Notes: generated by a model not told the origin, from the letters alone. Counted from the stretch's first letter, positions 30,400 to 38,447 are shown. The stretch is 64,000 bases of DNA from RPQJ01 sp963706755 (GCA_963706755.1 CAVPNH010000011.1:186001-250000); one strand, 5' to 3'. Translations and numbers: made by a program.

Positions 30400-32232
30400 G
30401 TGGTCACGGCCGCCCCTTTCGACCTGCGCTCCTTCCTCGCCTCACTCCCCGCGAAGCCGGGCGTGTATCGCATGCTGGGGGCGGACGACGCGATCCTCTA
30501 CGTCGGCAAGGCGCGGCACTTGAAGAACCGCGTGTCGAGCTACTTCCGCGGCCGTGCGCACGGGGACCGGACCCAGTCGATGCTCGGGCAGGTCGTGCGG
30601 GTCGAAGTGACGGTCACGGCCTCGGAGATCGAGGCGCTGCTGCTCGAGCAGAACCTCATCAAGCGCCATCGCCCGCGCTACAACGTGCTGCTCAAGGACG
30701 ACAAGAGCTTTCCGTTCATCCACCTGACGGCGCACGCCTACCCCCGACTCGAGTTCTTCCGCGGATCGCGCAAGGAACCGGGACGATTCTTCGGCCCGTA
30801 CCCGAGCACGGTCGCGACCCGGGAAACGCTGCTGCTGCTGCAGAAGCTGTTTCGCATCCGGTCCTGCGAGGAGACGTTCTTCGCCAACCGCTCCAGGCCC
30901 TGCCTGCAGTACCAGATCGGGCGCTGCTCGGGGCCCTGCGTCGGCCTGGTCTCGAAGGAGGCCTATGCCCAGGACGTCTCGGACGCGACCCGCGTGCTCG
31001 AAGGCCGCAACGACGAGGTCGTCACGGACCTGCGCCGCCGCATGGACACGGCGGCGGAGAAGCTCCGGTTCGAAGAAGCCGCCCGGTTGCGCGACCAGGT
31101 CGGCATGCTGAAGCAGGTCCAGGCCAGCCAGTCGGTGACGCGCATGGGCGGCCAGGACGCGGATGCTGTCGCAGTCGCGAGCGCCGGGCAGGACCACTGC
31201 GTGTCGATCGTGTTCTTACGCGGCGGACGGAACCTCGGCAGCAGCAACTTCTTCACGAAGGGCGGCCTGGGCGGGGAGGGCGAGGTCCTGGCCGCGTTCC
31301 TCGGCCAGCACTACCTGGCGCGCGAGGCGCCGGCGGAAATCCTGTTGAGCCGGCCGGTCGAGGACGCGGACCTGCTCGAAGCCGCGCTCGGTGAACGCAG
31401 CGGTCATGCGGTGCGCGTCCGGTCGAGCGTCCGGGGCACGCGTGCGCGTTGGGTCGCGATGGCCCGGGCGAATGCGGAGCTGGGCCTCACGATGAAGGCG
31501 GCCAGCCGGGCCGGTCTCGCCGAACAGTTCGACGCGCTCGGCAGCGCGCTCGGCATGGGTCGCGCTCCCGCGCGCATCGAGTGCTTCGACGTGAGCCACA
31601 CCATGGGCGAGTCCGCGGTCGCCTCCTGTGTGGTGATGGGGCCCGAGGGCCCCGTGAAGAGCGCCTACCGGCGATTCAACCTGCGCGAACTCACGCCGGG
31701 CGATGATTACGCGGGCATGCGACAGGCGGTGGAACGGCATTTCACGCGTGTCGCGAGCGGCGAATTTCCGATGCCCGACGTGCTGCTGATCGACGGCGGG
31801 CCGGGCCAGCTCGCAGCCGCACTGAAGGCACTGGAGTCGGCAGGTGTCGCACCAGCAGTCACGGCCGGCGTCGCCAAGGGAGCCGATCGGCGGCCGGGGC
31901 AGGAGCGGCTTTTCTTGGCCGGTCAGGAGGCGCCCCTTATACTCGTCGCCGGTTCTCCGGCCCTGCGACTGATACAGCGCGTGCGCGACGAGGCGCATCG
32001 CTTCGCGATCACAGGGCACCGCAAGGCGAGGGACCTCGCGCGACGCGAGTCGTTCCTCGAGGAGATTCCCGGGCTCGGGCCGGTCAGGCGGAGGGAACTC
32101 TTGAAGGCCTTCGGCGGGCTGCAGGGCCTGAGGCAGGCGTCGGTCGAGGATCTCGCGAGGGTGCAGGGCATCAGCAGGAACCTCGCGGAACGGATCTACG
32201 AACGGATGAACCCGGGGCCCGGAATCACTTGA
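30400..32232 (+). CDS. uvrC: Excinuclease ABC subunit C
   Basis: A 610-residue UvrC, the same length as the E. coli protein; it makes both incisions in nucleotide excision repair. The GIY-YIG domain is at residues 13-95 (GVYRMLGADDAILYVGKARH). A UvrB-binding UVR motif lies near 205-235. The RNase H-like 5' nuclease domain follows at about 390-540 with IECFDVSHTMGESAVA and LLIDGGPGQL. A tandem HhH domain ends the protein (IPGLGPVRRRELLKAFGG). The start is a GTG at 30400. pgsA follows with a TTGA overlap. Confidence 0.96.
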   Translation: MVTAAPFDLRSFLASLPAKPGVYRMLGADDAILYVGKARHLKNRVSSYFRGRAHGDRTQSMLGQVVRVEVTVTASEIEALLLEQNLIKRHRPRYNVLLKDDKSFPFIHLTAHAYPRLEFFRGSRKEPGRFFGPYPSTVATRETLLLLQKLFRIRSCEETFFANRSRPCLQYQIGRCSGPCVGLVSKEAYAQDVSDATRVLEGRNDEVVTDLRRRMDTAAEKLRFEEAARLRDQVGMLKQVQASQSVTRMGGQDADAVAVASAGQDHCVSIVFLRGGRNLGSSNFFTKGGLGGEGEVLAAFLGQHYLAREAPAEILLSRPVEDADLLEAALGERSGHAVRVRSSVRGTRARWVAMARANAELGLTMKAASRAGLAEQFDALGSALGMGRAPARIECFDVSHTMGESAVASCVVMGPEGPVKSAYRRFNLRELTPGDDYAGMRQAVERHFTRVASGEFPMPDVLLIDGGPGQLAAALKALESAGVAPAVTAGVAKGADRRPGQERLFLAGQEAPLILVAGSPALRLIQRVRDEAHRFAITGHRKARDLARRESFLEEIPGLGPVRRRELLKAFGGLQGLRQASVEDLARVQGISRNLAERIYERMNPGPGIT

Positions 32233-32798
32233 AGCTCGAGAGCTTGCCCAACATCCTGACCCTCGGCCGCATCGTTGCGGTCCCGCTGGTCGTGGGGCTC
32301 TTCTATTGGAGCCATCCGTGGTCGGATCCCCTCGCGGCGGTGGTGTTTATCGCAGCGTCGCTCACGGACTGGCTGGACGGCTACCTCGCGCGACGCATGG
32401 GGATCACGACAAAGCTCGGCGAGTTTCTCGACCCGGTAGCCGACAAGTTGATGGTGTCGACTGCGCTCGTGCTGCTGGTAGGCCACGACACCCGGCCATT
32501 GATCGTCATCACGGGAATCGTGATCATCGGCCGCGAGATCACGGTTTCGGCGCTGCGCGAGTGGATGGCGCACCTCGGCGCGCGGGCCAAGGTCGCGGTC
32601 TCGGGCATGGGCAAGTTGAAGACCATCCTTCAGATGACGGGCCTGAGCATGATGATGTTCCGCAGGGACGTCTTCGGCCTCCCGGTCTACGAAATGGGCG
32701 TGATCCTGCTGGTCCTGGCCGCGGCCCTCACGATCTGGTCCATGGGAAGCTACCTCCGGGCCGCGTGGCCGGAGCTCCGGCGTGAGCATGTCCCTTGA
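32229..32798 (+). CDS. pgsA: CDP-diacylglycerol-glycerol-3-phosphate 3-phosphatidyltransferase
   Basis: A 189-residue membrane enzyme that makes phosphatidylglycerophosphate from CDP-diacylglycerol. The CDP-alcohol phosphatidyltransferase motif, D-G-x2-A-R-x8-G-x3-D-x3-D, is present as DGYLARRMGITTKLGEFLDP near residue 50. Four or more hydrophobic helices are seen. The start is a TTG at 32229 that overlaps the uvrC TGA. The order uvrC-pgsA-tRNA-Gly-tRNA-Cys matches that in E. coli and other gammaproteobacteria. Confidence 0.95.
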   Translation: MKLESLPNILTLGRIVAVPLVVGLFYWSHPWSDPLAAVVFIAASLTDWLDGYLARRMGITTKLGEFLDPVADKLMVSTALVLLVGHDTRPLIVITGIVIIGREITVSALREWMAHLGARAKVAVSGMGKLKTILQMTGLSMMMFRRDVFGLPVYEMGVILLVLAAALTIWSMGSYLRAAWPELRREHVP

Positions 32799-32859
32799 CA
32801 GATTGCCCTAAGCCTTTGAAAATCCGCGTCCCCTGACGGCCTGGGTCGCCGGGGAACGG

Positions 32860-32935
<76 letters not shown>

Positions 32936-32982
32936 GTTTTCAGCCGTGACCCCGGGCGACCCCCGGGGTTACGTGCTTCTGA

Positions 32983-33056
32983 GGCTAGGTGGCAGAGTGG
33001 TCATGCAGCGGCCTGCAAAGCCGTGTACGCCGGTTCGATTCCGACCCTAGCCTCCA
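32983..33056 (+). tRNA. tRNA-Cys (GCA)
   Basis: A 74-nt cloverleaf with acceptor GGCTAGG/CCTAGCC, anticodon GCA at 33015-33017, T-loop GGTTCGATTCC, and an encoded CCA. Its last 14 bases are part of the direct repeat that recurs at 42801, so this tRNA is the integration site of the element that follows. The tRNA stays intact. Confidence 0.97.
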
Positions 33057-33147
33057 CATCGCCTTTTTCGACCTCCCTTGCGCTCCGTCCGGGGCCGTCC
33101 GGACGCGTCCCGGGCATGCCGTAAACCCCGCGTAGTTGCTGGGTTTA
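33043..33147. repeat. Left attachment repeat (attL)
   Basis: A 105-bp repeat that starts with GACCCTAGCCTCCA, the tRNA-Cys 3' end, and ends with GTTGCTGGGTTTA. It matches 42801-42905 without gaps and with 6 substitutions by hand alignment. This repeated end next to an integrase gene defines the left boundary. Confidence 0.88.
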
Positions 33148-33217
33148 TAGTGACTTTGGCTTGCGGCTGAGCCATGCCGAGAGGTCCCGTGAGCGCCGGA
33201 AAGGTCCATTGCGAGCC

Positions 33218-33249
33218 GGGGGTAAGTGGGGGTAGATTCGGGGGTAGAT
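33218..33249 (+). repeat. Left integrase arm-type sites
   Basis: Three direct copies of GGGGGTA(G/A): GGGGGTAAGT at 33218, GGGGGTAGAT at 33228 and again at 33240, spaced 10 and 12 bp. They lie 70 bp inside attL and just upstream of the integrase start. Two copies in the same orientation lie 62 bp inside attR. This is the layout of integrase arm-binding sites, and they could also repress the integrase promoter. Confidence 0.65.
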
Positions 33250-33279
33250 ACCCCGACTAGCCAACTGGATACCCCCACC

Positions 33280-34543
33280 ATGAGGCTCACCGATTCGGAA
33301 ATTAAGGCCTCCAAGCCCCGTGAGAAGCCCTACAAGCTGTTCGACGGCGGGGGGCTGTACCTTCTGGTCAACCCTGATGGCTCGCGTTGGTGGCGCTTCA
33401 AGTACCGCCACGGGAGTAAGGAGAAGCTGCTGGCGCTGGGCACCTACCCCCAAACGGGACTGAAAAAGGCCCGCGACCGGCACGGCGCAGCCCGCGACCA
33501 GCTTGGGGACGGCATCGATCCGAGCGCGGCCAAGCAGGCGGAGAAGCAGACACGGGCTGATCGCGCGGCGGGGGCGTTCGAGGTGGTGGCGCTCGAATGG
33601 CACGCCAAGCAAGCCGGTACGTGGTCGGACGGATTACGCCGAGAAGGAACTGCGCCAACTCAAGAAACACGTATTTCCCCGTGTCGGCGCGAAACCCTAT
33701 CGGGAACTGACGTCCCGCGACCTGTTGGAGCTGTTGCAGCGGATCGAAGCGAAAGGGCGCTTGGAGACGGCGCACCGGGTCCGGCGCAGCTTGGGCGCAA
33801 TCTGCCGTTATGCCGTCGTAACCCATCGGGCTGACGTGGACGTATCGGCGGCGCTCAAGGGCGCACTCGCACCGGTTCCGGACAACCATTTCGCCAGCAT
33901 CACGGACCCCAGGAAGGTTGGCGGGCTGATCCGCGCCATTCGCGGTTACGAGGGCGCGGACGTGACCCGCTGCGCCCTGCAACTGGCTCCGTTGCTGTTC
34001 GTGCGTCCTGGCGAGCTGCGGGCGGCGCGATGGGATGAGTTCGCATTTGATTTGGCGGACCCGCCAAAGGGCAAGAAGCCGCAGCATGCCGAGCCGCAAT
34101 GGCGCATCCCCGCCGAGCGCATGAAGATGCGCGAGCAGCACATAGTCCCGCTTTCAACCCAAGCGGTCGCGATCCTTCGCAAACTGCACGCCGTCACCGG
34201 GCCTGACGGTTACCTGTTCCCGAGTGTCCGCAGCAAGGCGCGGAGCATGAGCGAGAACACGATCAACGCGGCGCTGCGCGGCATGGGCTACACGAAGGAC
34301 GAAATGACCGGCCACGGCTTCCGGCACATGGCTTCGACGTTGCTGCACGAACGCGGCTACAAGTCCGAGTGGATCGAGCGCCAGTTGGCGCATGGCGACC
34401 GCAACGCGAGCCGCGCGCGTTACAACTTCGCGGAACACCTGCTCGAGCGCCGCAAGATGATGCAGGAATGGGCCGACTACCTGGACGGGCTGGCCAGCGG
34501 TGCCAAAGTGGTGAACATCAAGGCTGCGAAGAAGAAGGCTTAG
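33280..34543 (+). pseudogene. P4-type tyrosine integrase, one-base frameshift
   Basis: The N-terminal part (from ATG 33280) is the DUF4102 arm-binding domain, LTDSEIKASKPREKPYKLFD with GGLYLLV, typical of P4-like integrases. The frame breaks after EWHAKQAGTWSD because of one extra G at 33631-33632. The next frame continues with YAEKELRQLKKHVFPRVG and holds the whole catalytic domain: Arg in RPGELRAARWDEF, His-x-x-Arg in HGFRHMASTLL, and Tyr in ASRARYNFAEH. All catalytic residues are intact. The joined product would be about 420 residues, normal for the family. Either a sequencing error or recent loss explains the shift. Confidence 0.88.
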
Positions 34544-34656
34544 ACTGCAATACGCTGCGCCTAGCCCGAGGCTGATCCCCAAGGGCGAAAAGCCGGATAC
34601 CTTCACCGGCCCGGCGCGGTGATTCGTTGAAGGGCGCACGAAGGGGGCGTCAACAA

Positions 34657-35133
34657 ATGTCGGAGTGGGTCTACCTCGATGAGGTCGCTCGCCAAGTTGC
34701 TGAGATCGCGTATCCAAATATGGGATTGCGCAAAGCACAGAAGATCGTACGTGATCGAATTCGCTACGCGGTTAAGAAAGGCGCATTAGTCAGAGTGCAG
34801 AAGGGCGGTCGCCACCGGTTCGCCAGATTGGACTTTTTTGCCTGGGCTACGCAGCCCAACAACTGGCCCGAAGTTGCCGCCCAAGTTCATTTGCCGATCA
34901 GAGGCGGACGAGTTACTGATCTCTTGTCGCTGTGCGCTGAGATGACAGCCGAGGTTCGTGTTCTCCCTGAGCGGCCCGCAAGCACTGAGGAACTTTGGAC
35001 TCGCTATGTCGAGGAAGTGAACCGGGCCCGCACCCTCTCGGCTCAGAACTCGCAACTACTGTGGGACTTGGAGGTCGCGCGGGCGGCGCTTGACGCGTGC
35101 GAGCGCAAGGTGAGACACGGCAAGAGAACCTAG
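34657..35133 (+). CDS. Hypothetical protein with excisionase-like N-terminus
   Basis: A 158-residue protein of unknown function. The N-terminal segment EVARQVAEI....RDRIRYAVKKGALVRVQKGGRHRFARLDFFAW resembles the winged-helix layout of excisionases and DNA-binding MerR-like domains. A helical, charged C-terminus follows (about residues 100-155) that could form a coiled coil. It lies downstream of the integrase in the same direction, where directionality factors often lie. I chose the ATG at 34657; a TTG at 34627 would add 10 residues. GC content is lower than that of the chromosome. Confidence 0.6.
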   Translation: MSEWVYLDEVARQVAEIAYPNMGLRKAQKIVRDRIRYAVKKGALVRVQKGGRHRFARLDFFAWATQPNNWPEVAAQVHLPIRGGRVTDLLSLCAEMTAEVRVLPERPASTEELWTRYVEEVNRARTLSAQNSQLLWDLEVARAALDACERKVRHGKRT

Positions 35134-35157
35134 TTCTGTACGGAAAGCGCGGTCGAG

Positions 35158-35186
35158 TTAGACAGAGCGAATTCCGTACCCATAAT
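35158..35186 (+). promoter_or_regulatory. Candidate sigma-70 promoter of alpA
   Basis: TTAGAC (35158-35163) and CATAAT (35181-35186) are separated by 17 bp and lie 40 bp upstream of the alpA start. The region is AT-rich compared with its surroundings. The match is good but not perfect, so it remains a candidate. Confidence 0.4.
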
Positions 35187-35225
35187 GACGTAGCCATGTT
35201 CAACAACGCCCGAAGGGGTGCAAAC

Positions 35226-35471
35226 ATGGCTATCGAAATCCGCAGACTTCCCTTGGTGCTGAAGTGCAAGGGCACTGGCCGCAGCACACATTACCAAGAG
35301 ATCGCTGACGGTCTCTGGCCTCCAGCTGTTCGGCTCGGGCCTAGAGCGGTGGGGTGGGTCTCCCACGAATGCGATGCGGTGCTTGCGGCGCGGGTAGCTG
35401 GCCAATCGGATGGCGAAATCCGCGCCCTCGTCGCGAGCCTCGTTGCTGCACGCAGCCGCAAGAGCGCTTGA
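35226..35471 (+). CDS. AlpA-family regulator
   Basis: An 81-residue protein that resembles AlpA/CP4-57 regulators, small MerR-like winged-helix proteins that control excision genes in P4-type elements. The pattern is RLPLVLKCKGTGRSTHYQEIADGLWPPAVRLGPRAVGW, then a short helical tail. The AlpA hallmark, a helix-turn-helix followed by G(L/T)(F/W)P.PV.LG.R.VGW, is visible. The ATG at 35226 gives the typical length; the longer frame upstream spans the likely promoter. It fits the P4-type integrase of this element. Confidence 0.82.
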   Translation: MAIEIRRLPLVLKCKGTGRSTHYQEIADGLWPPAVRLGPRAVGWVSHECDAVLAARVAGQSDGEIRALVASLVAARSRKSA

Positions 35472-35480
35472 GGCGGCAGA

Positions 35481-35657
35481 ATGAACGCCCTCACCGATGA
35501 GCAGCGAACGCTGCTGGCGATGCTCGCCTCGCTCTCCGAGATGATCGGGCAGCAGAAGATCACGGTCTCCCTCCTGGAGCGTGAGCGGATGCTGTTGACG
35601 ACGCAGTTGCGGCTAAGCGGATACCGGGCACCAACTCAGCAGGGCGTCGAAGGCTAA
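35481..35657 (+). CDS. Small hypothetical protein, 58 residues
   Basis: An ATG-started reading frame of 58 codons (MNALTDEQRTLLAMLASLSE... ending QQGVEG) fills the gap between alpA and the replication-type gene. It is helical, rich in Leu and Glu, with a GAGGCGGCAG ribosome-like sequence just upstream. It begins 9 bp after the alpA stop and ends 6 bp before the next start, so operon spacing supports it. It is unrecognised and could be a short helical accessory protein. Confidence 0.45.
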   Translation: MNALTDEQRTLLAMLASLSEMIGQQKITVSLLERERMLLTTQLRLSGYRAPTQQGVEG

Positions 35658-35663
35658 GCGGCC

Positions 35664-36497
35664 GTGACTGACCCGGACCTGTACTTCGACCTGTACGACT
35701 GGCGGAACGCCGTCGCGTCACCGGCGGGGCCAATGAGTTCGTCCACCCGCCACGTGCTGTTGACGCTCTCTCTGCATATGAACCCACAGGGTGTCGCTTG
35801 GCCGTCGCAGACAACGCTGGCGAAGCGTTCTGGCCTGTCCCGGCGCACGGTCCAAGCCAGCCTCGACGACGCCGAGAAGGGTGCGTGGATCGTTCGTAGC
35901 TGGCAGGGACGAAACGGGCAGGGCTGGCGACGCGCCAGCTACCAGGGAGCGATTCCGGCGCATATCGATCTGGCGACGAAGCCGTGGGAGATGGACTCGG
36001 CGTGGAAACGTGACGCAGCCATCGCCGCAGCTTCGGCTAAACGTGGCGCAACTACTGCGCCACCTTCACCGGTAACGCACGGTAACGTGGCGCAAATAGT
36101 GCGGAACGTGGCGCAACCTTTGCCCGAACGTGGCGCAGAATCTGCACAGAACGTGGCGCAACCAATGCGCACTAACTCTTCATCTGAACTCTTAATGGAA
36201 CTATCCATTTCAGAAGGTGTGCTGACGCACACCGCGAGCGTGAATAAATTCACAGGGAAGAAGCCGGAATTCGTAACGCAGCCCCACCCGATGGCTGCCA
36301 CCCTCAACGGCATTGACCCCTTTGCCAGCGCACCGGAGGTTTCGCAGGAAGCCAAGAAACCGGAACCGAAGCCCGAGCGGGACCTCAAGCCAGACATTCG
36401 CCAACTACTCGAAAATGGGCAGCCACCTGAGGCCATTCAAAAGATTCTTAGCGGTCGCGGCTGCACCCTGGAAGACGTGCGCGAGGCGATGACGTGA
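35664..36497 (+). CDS. Helix-turn-helix replication-type protein with internal iterons
   Basis: A 277-residue protein. Residues about 25-100 form a winged helix-turn-helix of the HTH_36 type (GVAWPSQTTLAKRSGLSRRTVQ), found in phage and plasmid replication proteins such as lambda O-like initiators. The middle part (about 115-165) is low complexity and contains NVAQ and RGA repeats, created by a DNA repeat that recurs in two frames. The C-terminal tail (245-277) may contact a partner, as in lambda O. The start is a GTG at 35664. The arrangement suggests an initiator with its origin inside its own gene; function is inferred from layout, not proven. Confidence 0.65.
   Translation: MTDPDLYFDLYDWRNAVASPAGPMSSSTRHVLLTLSLHMNPQGVAWPSQTTLAKRSGLSRRTVQASLDDAEKGAWIVRSWQGRNGQGWRRASYQGAIPAHIDLATKPWEMDSAWKRDAAIAAASAKRGATTAPPSPVTHGNVAQIVRNVAQPLPERGAESAQNVAQPMRTNSSSELLMELSISEGVLTHTASVNKFTGKKPEFVTQPHPMAATLNGIDPFASAPEVSQEAKKPEPKPERDLKPDIRQLLENGQPPEAIQKILSGRGCTLEDVREAMT
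36007..36160 (+). repeat. Iteron-like AACGTGGCGCA repeats in the rep-type gene
   Basis: Exact AACGTGGCGCA occurs at 36040, 36084, 36105, 36127 and 36150, with a one-mismatch copy (AACGTGACGCA) at 36007. The steps are 33, 44, 21, 22 and 23 bp, close to multiples of the DNA helical turn. Copies fall in two different reading frames (encoding RGA or NVAQ), so selection acts on DNA and not on protein. This matches replication iterons. They might instead be sites for an autoregulatory protein. Confidence 0.7.
36171..36270. other. AT-rich stretch after the iterons
   Basis: The first 50 bases after the last iteron are about 64% A/T by hand count, in an area otherwise near 40%. It includes the runs ACTCTTAATGGAACTATCCA and GTGAATAAATTCAC. 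An AT-rich segment next to iterons is the usual place where an origin melts. It lies inside the same coding sequence. Confidence 0.45.
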
Positions 36498-36569
36498 GGC
36501 AGCACGAACACTGGCTGGGCGTCATTGCTCGGTCACAGGGAAGAGTCGAGAACCTGTCGCAGGGGCCTC

Positions 36570-36854
36570 ATGACGACCGAAAATGCCCCTGTACCGCTCG
36601 ACAAACCGCAGGCCCCACGGGTCTTTGCGTTGGTCCCTACCCCCCGTCGCAGAGGGCCGGTGCTGGAGACCCTCACGGAGGTGCGTCGGGAGATGGCGCG
36701 GGTCTACCGCCAGATGCGCCATGGGCGAATCGACACCCAGGACGCCACCAGGATGACCTACGTCCTGACCCAGCTTGCAAAGCTCATCCAGACGGTAGAG
36801 CTGGAGGCTCGTGTCGAGGCCGTGGAGCGGGCGCTGGGTGGTCGGAAACCATGA
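36570..36854 (+). CDS. Small helical protein of mobile elements
   Basis: A 94-residue protein of unknown function. The segment RRGPVLETLTEVRREMARVYRQ then MRHGRIDTQDATRMTYVLTQ is amphipathic and helical, and similar proteins are found in phage-like elements, from memory, sometimes near packaging genes. The ATG at 36570 has AGGGG upstream. Its stop overlaps the next gene start (ATGA), so the two are coupled. A DNA-binding or terminase-small-subunit-like role is only a guess. Confidence 0.6.
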   Translation: MTTENAPVPLDKPQAPRVFALVPTPRRRGPVLETLTEVRREMARVYRQMRHGRIDTQDATRMTYVLTQLAKLIQTVELEARVEAVERALGGRKP

Positions 36855-37444
36855 AGAACATGGACCGCTTGTACGAACGCCTGACCCCGGTTGAGCGGTT
36901 CAAGATCGCAGTCGCAGCCTTTGGTCGGGGAGACCTGGTCGAGGTGGATCGGCTGAACGACTCAACCCCCTACCGGACGGTCAAGGTCCAGGAACCCGCC
37001 TACTTCGACCGGCTACAGCGGATTGTCTGGCTGGCCCTGCACTTCACGGTGGACGCCCGGAATCTGCAGATCACGGTCCTTGCGGGGCTCTCCGCGATCA
37101 TCATTCACGTACTACATTCGGACAGCAGAACAGCGAACGGGGAATCGACGGCAGAAGACGACTTGAAACTCGACGATCTCGTGGAGCTTTGCCAGCAGAA
37201 GATGTCACGCCTGAAGGCCCTTCAAGCGGCCTGGGAGGAGTTCTGCTCGGGACTCGGGTTATCCGCCAGCGACATCGACACAATGATGGGAATGCCCTTC
37301 ATGGGGAGATTGGGGCAACTCGAAATCATTCAGGCGATCGTCGGGGAGGTTCCGCCGGACGAGGAGTACCAGCGGGAATGTCTCGATCACATGAAGAACT
37401 TCTGGAAGACGAGACTCGAGGATCGGTACGCAGCGTCGGGTTAG
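36851..37444 (+). CDS. Hypothetical protein, 197 residues
   Basis: A 197-residue protein I do not recognise. It starts MKNMDRLYERLTPVERFKIA, has a strongly hydrophobic stretch near residues 58-88 (LALHFTVDARNLQITVLAG), and ends in an acidic, helical region. A single membrane-associated helix or a buried core helix are both possible. It is translationally coupled to the 94-residue gene before it. The end of the gene abuts a remnant of the zinc-ribbon family on the opposite strand. Confidence 0.6.
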   Translation: MKNMDRLYERLTPVERFKIAVAAFGRGDLVEVDRLNDSTPYRTVKVQEPAYFDRLQRIVWLALHFTVDARNLQITVLAGLSAIIIHVLHSDSRTANGESTAEDDLKLDDLVELCQQKMSRLKALQAAWEEFCSGLGLSASDIDTMMGMPFMGRLGQLEIIQAIVGEVPPDEEYQRECLDHMKNFWKTRLEDRYAASG

Positions 37445-37486
37445 GCGTTGCTCATGCAGTCCCACGAGCGTGCCGAGGTCGATCAT
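37445..37486 (-). pseudogene. Remnant of a zinc-ribbon gene (5' end only)
   Basis: On the minus strand, ATG 37486 starts MIDLGTLVGLHE, the same N-terminus as the intact genes at 38447 and 41446. The similarity stops after about 14 codons at the end of the preceding gene. The upstream flank CATGGGGCGAGGGTAG is shared with two other copies. It lies directly upstream of the first PEP-CTERM gene. Confidence 0.6.
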
Positions 37487-37524
37487 GGGGCGAGGGTAGG
37501 GGGCAGGCTCAGGGGGTGCACCCG

Positions 37525-37541
37525 GCGTCGAAATTCTTTAC
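37525..37541 (+). promoter_or_regulatory. PEP-CTERM upstream element, copy 1
   Basis: GCGTCGAAATTCTTTAC, 82 bp upstream of the first PEP-CTERM gene, is identical in all 17 bases to the element at 41494-41510 ahead of the third PEP-CTERM gene. It is an imperfect dyad. A conserved upstream element of PEP-CTERM genes is known in principle; this is probably a regulator-binding site. Confidence 0.6.
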
Positions 37542-37622
37542 ACGGGCCGCGGATTATCCGGGTGTATAAACAGTTGAAGCCCGACTCAGATCAGGGCGCA
37601 AACAACGGATAAGGGGAGCGAC

Positions 37623-38156
37623 ATGAAGTCAAAGATTCTGGGATTGCTGGCCATGGGGCTGCTGGCGGGATCGACAATTACGCATGCCGAACCAATCACT
37701 CTGAATTTCGACTTTTCTGCCAGCAATTTTCTTTCCTGGACGACTTTTACCAGTACCGCTCCTATCGATCCGGTGACGGGCCATCTCTTGCTTGCATTCG
37801 ACAATTTGACCTCGATCGCCCAGGGCAGTGCCGGCATGAGTCTGCAGATAAATCTATTGTCCTCCAGCCCTATCTTCTATTTGTACGACCAGACTTTGGA
37901 CCTCGTGCAGATCGGTGGAAGCGACTACGGTATTAGCGGATTGAGTGGGCTGACGGACGATTTCGTGATCCAGTTTTATTCCGTGTCAACGAACCCGACT
38001 CTCACCGCTCTGCAATACACGGTGGCCGATAACTACGATATGTTCGTGCCGTCTACGCTGACCGCCACAACAAATGTCCCCGAACCCGGCACGCTCGCGC
38101 TACTCGGCCTCGGCCTCGCTGGGCTTGGTGCGAGCCGACGACGCAAAGCTGCCTAA
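37623..38156 (+). CDS. PEP-CTERM secreted protein 1
   Basis: A 177-residue exported protein. It has a signal peptide (MKSKILGLLAMGLLAGSTI, cleavage near THA-EP), a Ser/Thr-rich beta-type body, and a C-terminal sorting tail of VPEPGTLALLGLGLAGLG followed by SRRRKAA. PEP-CTERM tails are recognised by exosortase in the inner membrane, and such proteins often go to the exopolysaccharide matrix or cell surface. No exosortase gene is in the window. The gene has GGGGAG 5 bases upstream of the ATG. A terminator follows. Confidence 0.9.
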   Translation: MKSKILGLLAMGLLAGSTITHAEPITLNFDFSASNFLSWTTFTSTAPIDPVTGHLLLAFDNLTSIAQGSAGMSLQINLLSSSPIFYLYDQTLDLVQIGGSDYGISGLSGLTDDFVIQFYSVSTNPTLTALQYTVADNYDMFVPSTLTATTNVPEPGTLALLGLGLAGLGASRRRKAA

Positions 38157-38184
38157 GCGTCCGCTGCTGTCAGCGCACACGAAG

Positions 38185-38210
38185 CCCCGGCCCGCGCCGG
38201 GGTTTCTTCA
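38185..38210 (+). terminator. Terminator after PEP-CTERM gene 1
   Basis: CCCCGGC and GCCGGGG pair around a CCGC loop, followed by TTTCTT, 28 bases after the stop codon. The opposite strand gives GAA runs that could serve the convergent zinc-ribbon gene. A decayed copy of this block lies at about 40009-40040. Confidence 0.75.
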
Positions 38211-38447
38211 TCAAGGCGGTGCGATCCATCCACCCGGTCCTCGCGTCGGCACGGGCGGGCGGACTTGTAAGCGGCCAGCCTCACCGCAGTCCCGACACCG
38301 CACCTTGATCGGAAGGCGCCGCGAACCTTTCCCCTGGGCGATGAGTTCGGCGAGCGGCAGCACGGACCAGCGGCCGCACCGGGCGCAGTAAGCGGCCAGC
38401 TTGTGGTCGTGCTCAAGCAGGCCGGCGAGGGTGCCGAGGTCGATCAT
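38211..38447 (-). CDS. Small zinc-ribbon protein, copy A
   Basis: A 78-residue protein with two knuckles, CARC (residues 21-24) and CRDC (51-54), consistent with a zinc ribbon. The start MIDLGTLAGLLEHDHKL and the middle RLPIKVRCRDCG are shared with copy B at 41192 (about 60% identity by eye). It is divergent from PEP-CTERM gene 2 and convergent with gene 1. No function is known; DNA or RNA binding is possible. Two shorter remnants of this family lie at 37445 and 42341. Confidence 0.7.
   Translation of the reverse strand: MIDLGTLAGLLEHDHKLAAYCARCGRWSVLPLAELIAQGKGSRRLPIKVRCRDCGEAGRLQVRPPVPTRGPGGWIAPP

Noticed and set aside
36040..36160. CRISPR-like array
   Set aside because: The repeats are only 11 bp, spaced by 10-33 bp within a coding sequence; no Cas genes are present. 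Iterons explain them better.
37545..37622. Sigma-54 promoter for PEP-CTERM gene 1
   Set aside because: No GG-N10-GC core with acceptable flanks was found between the 17-bp element and the start codon.
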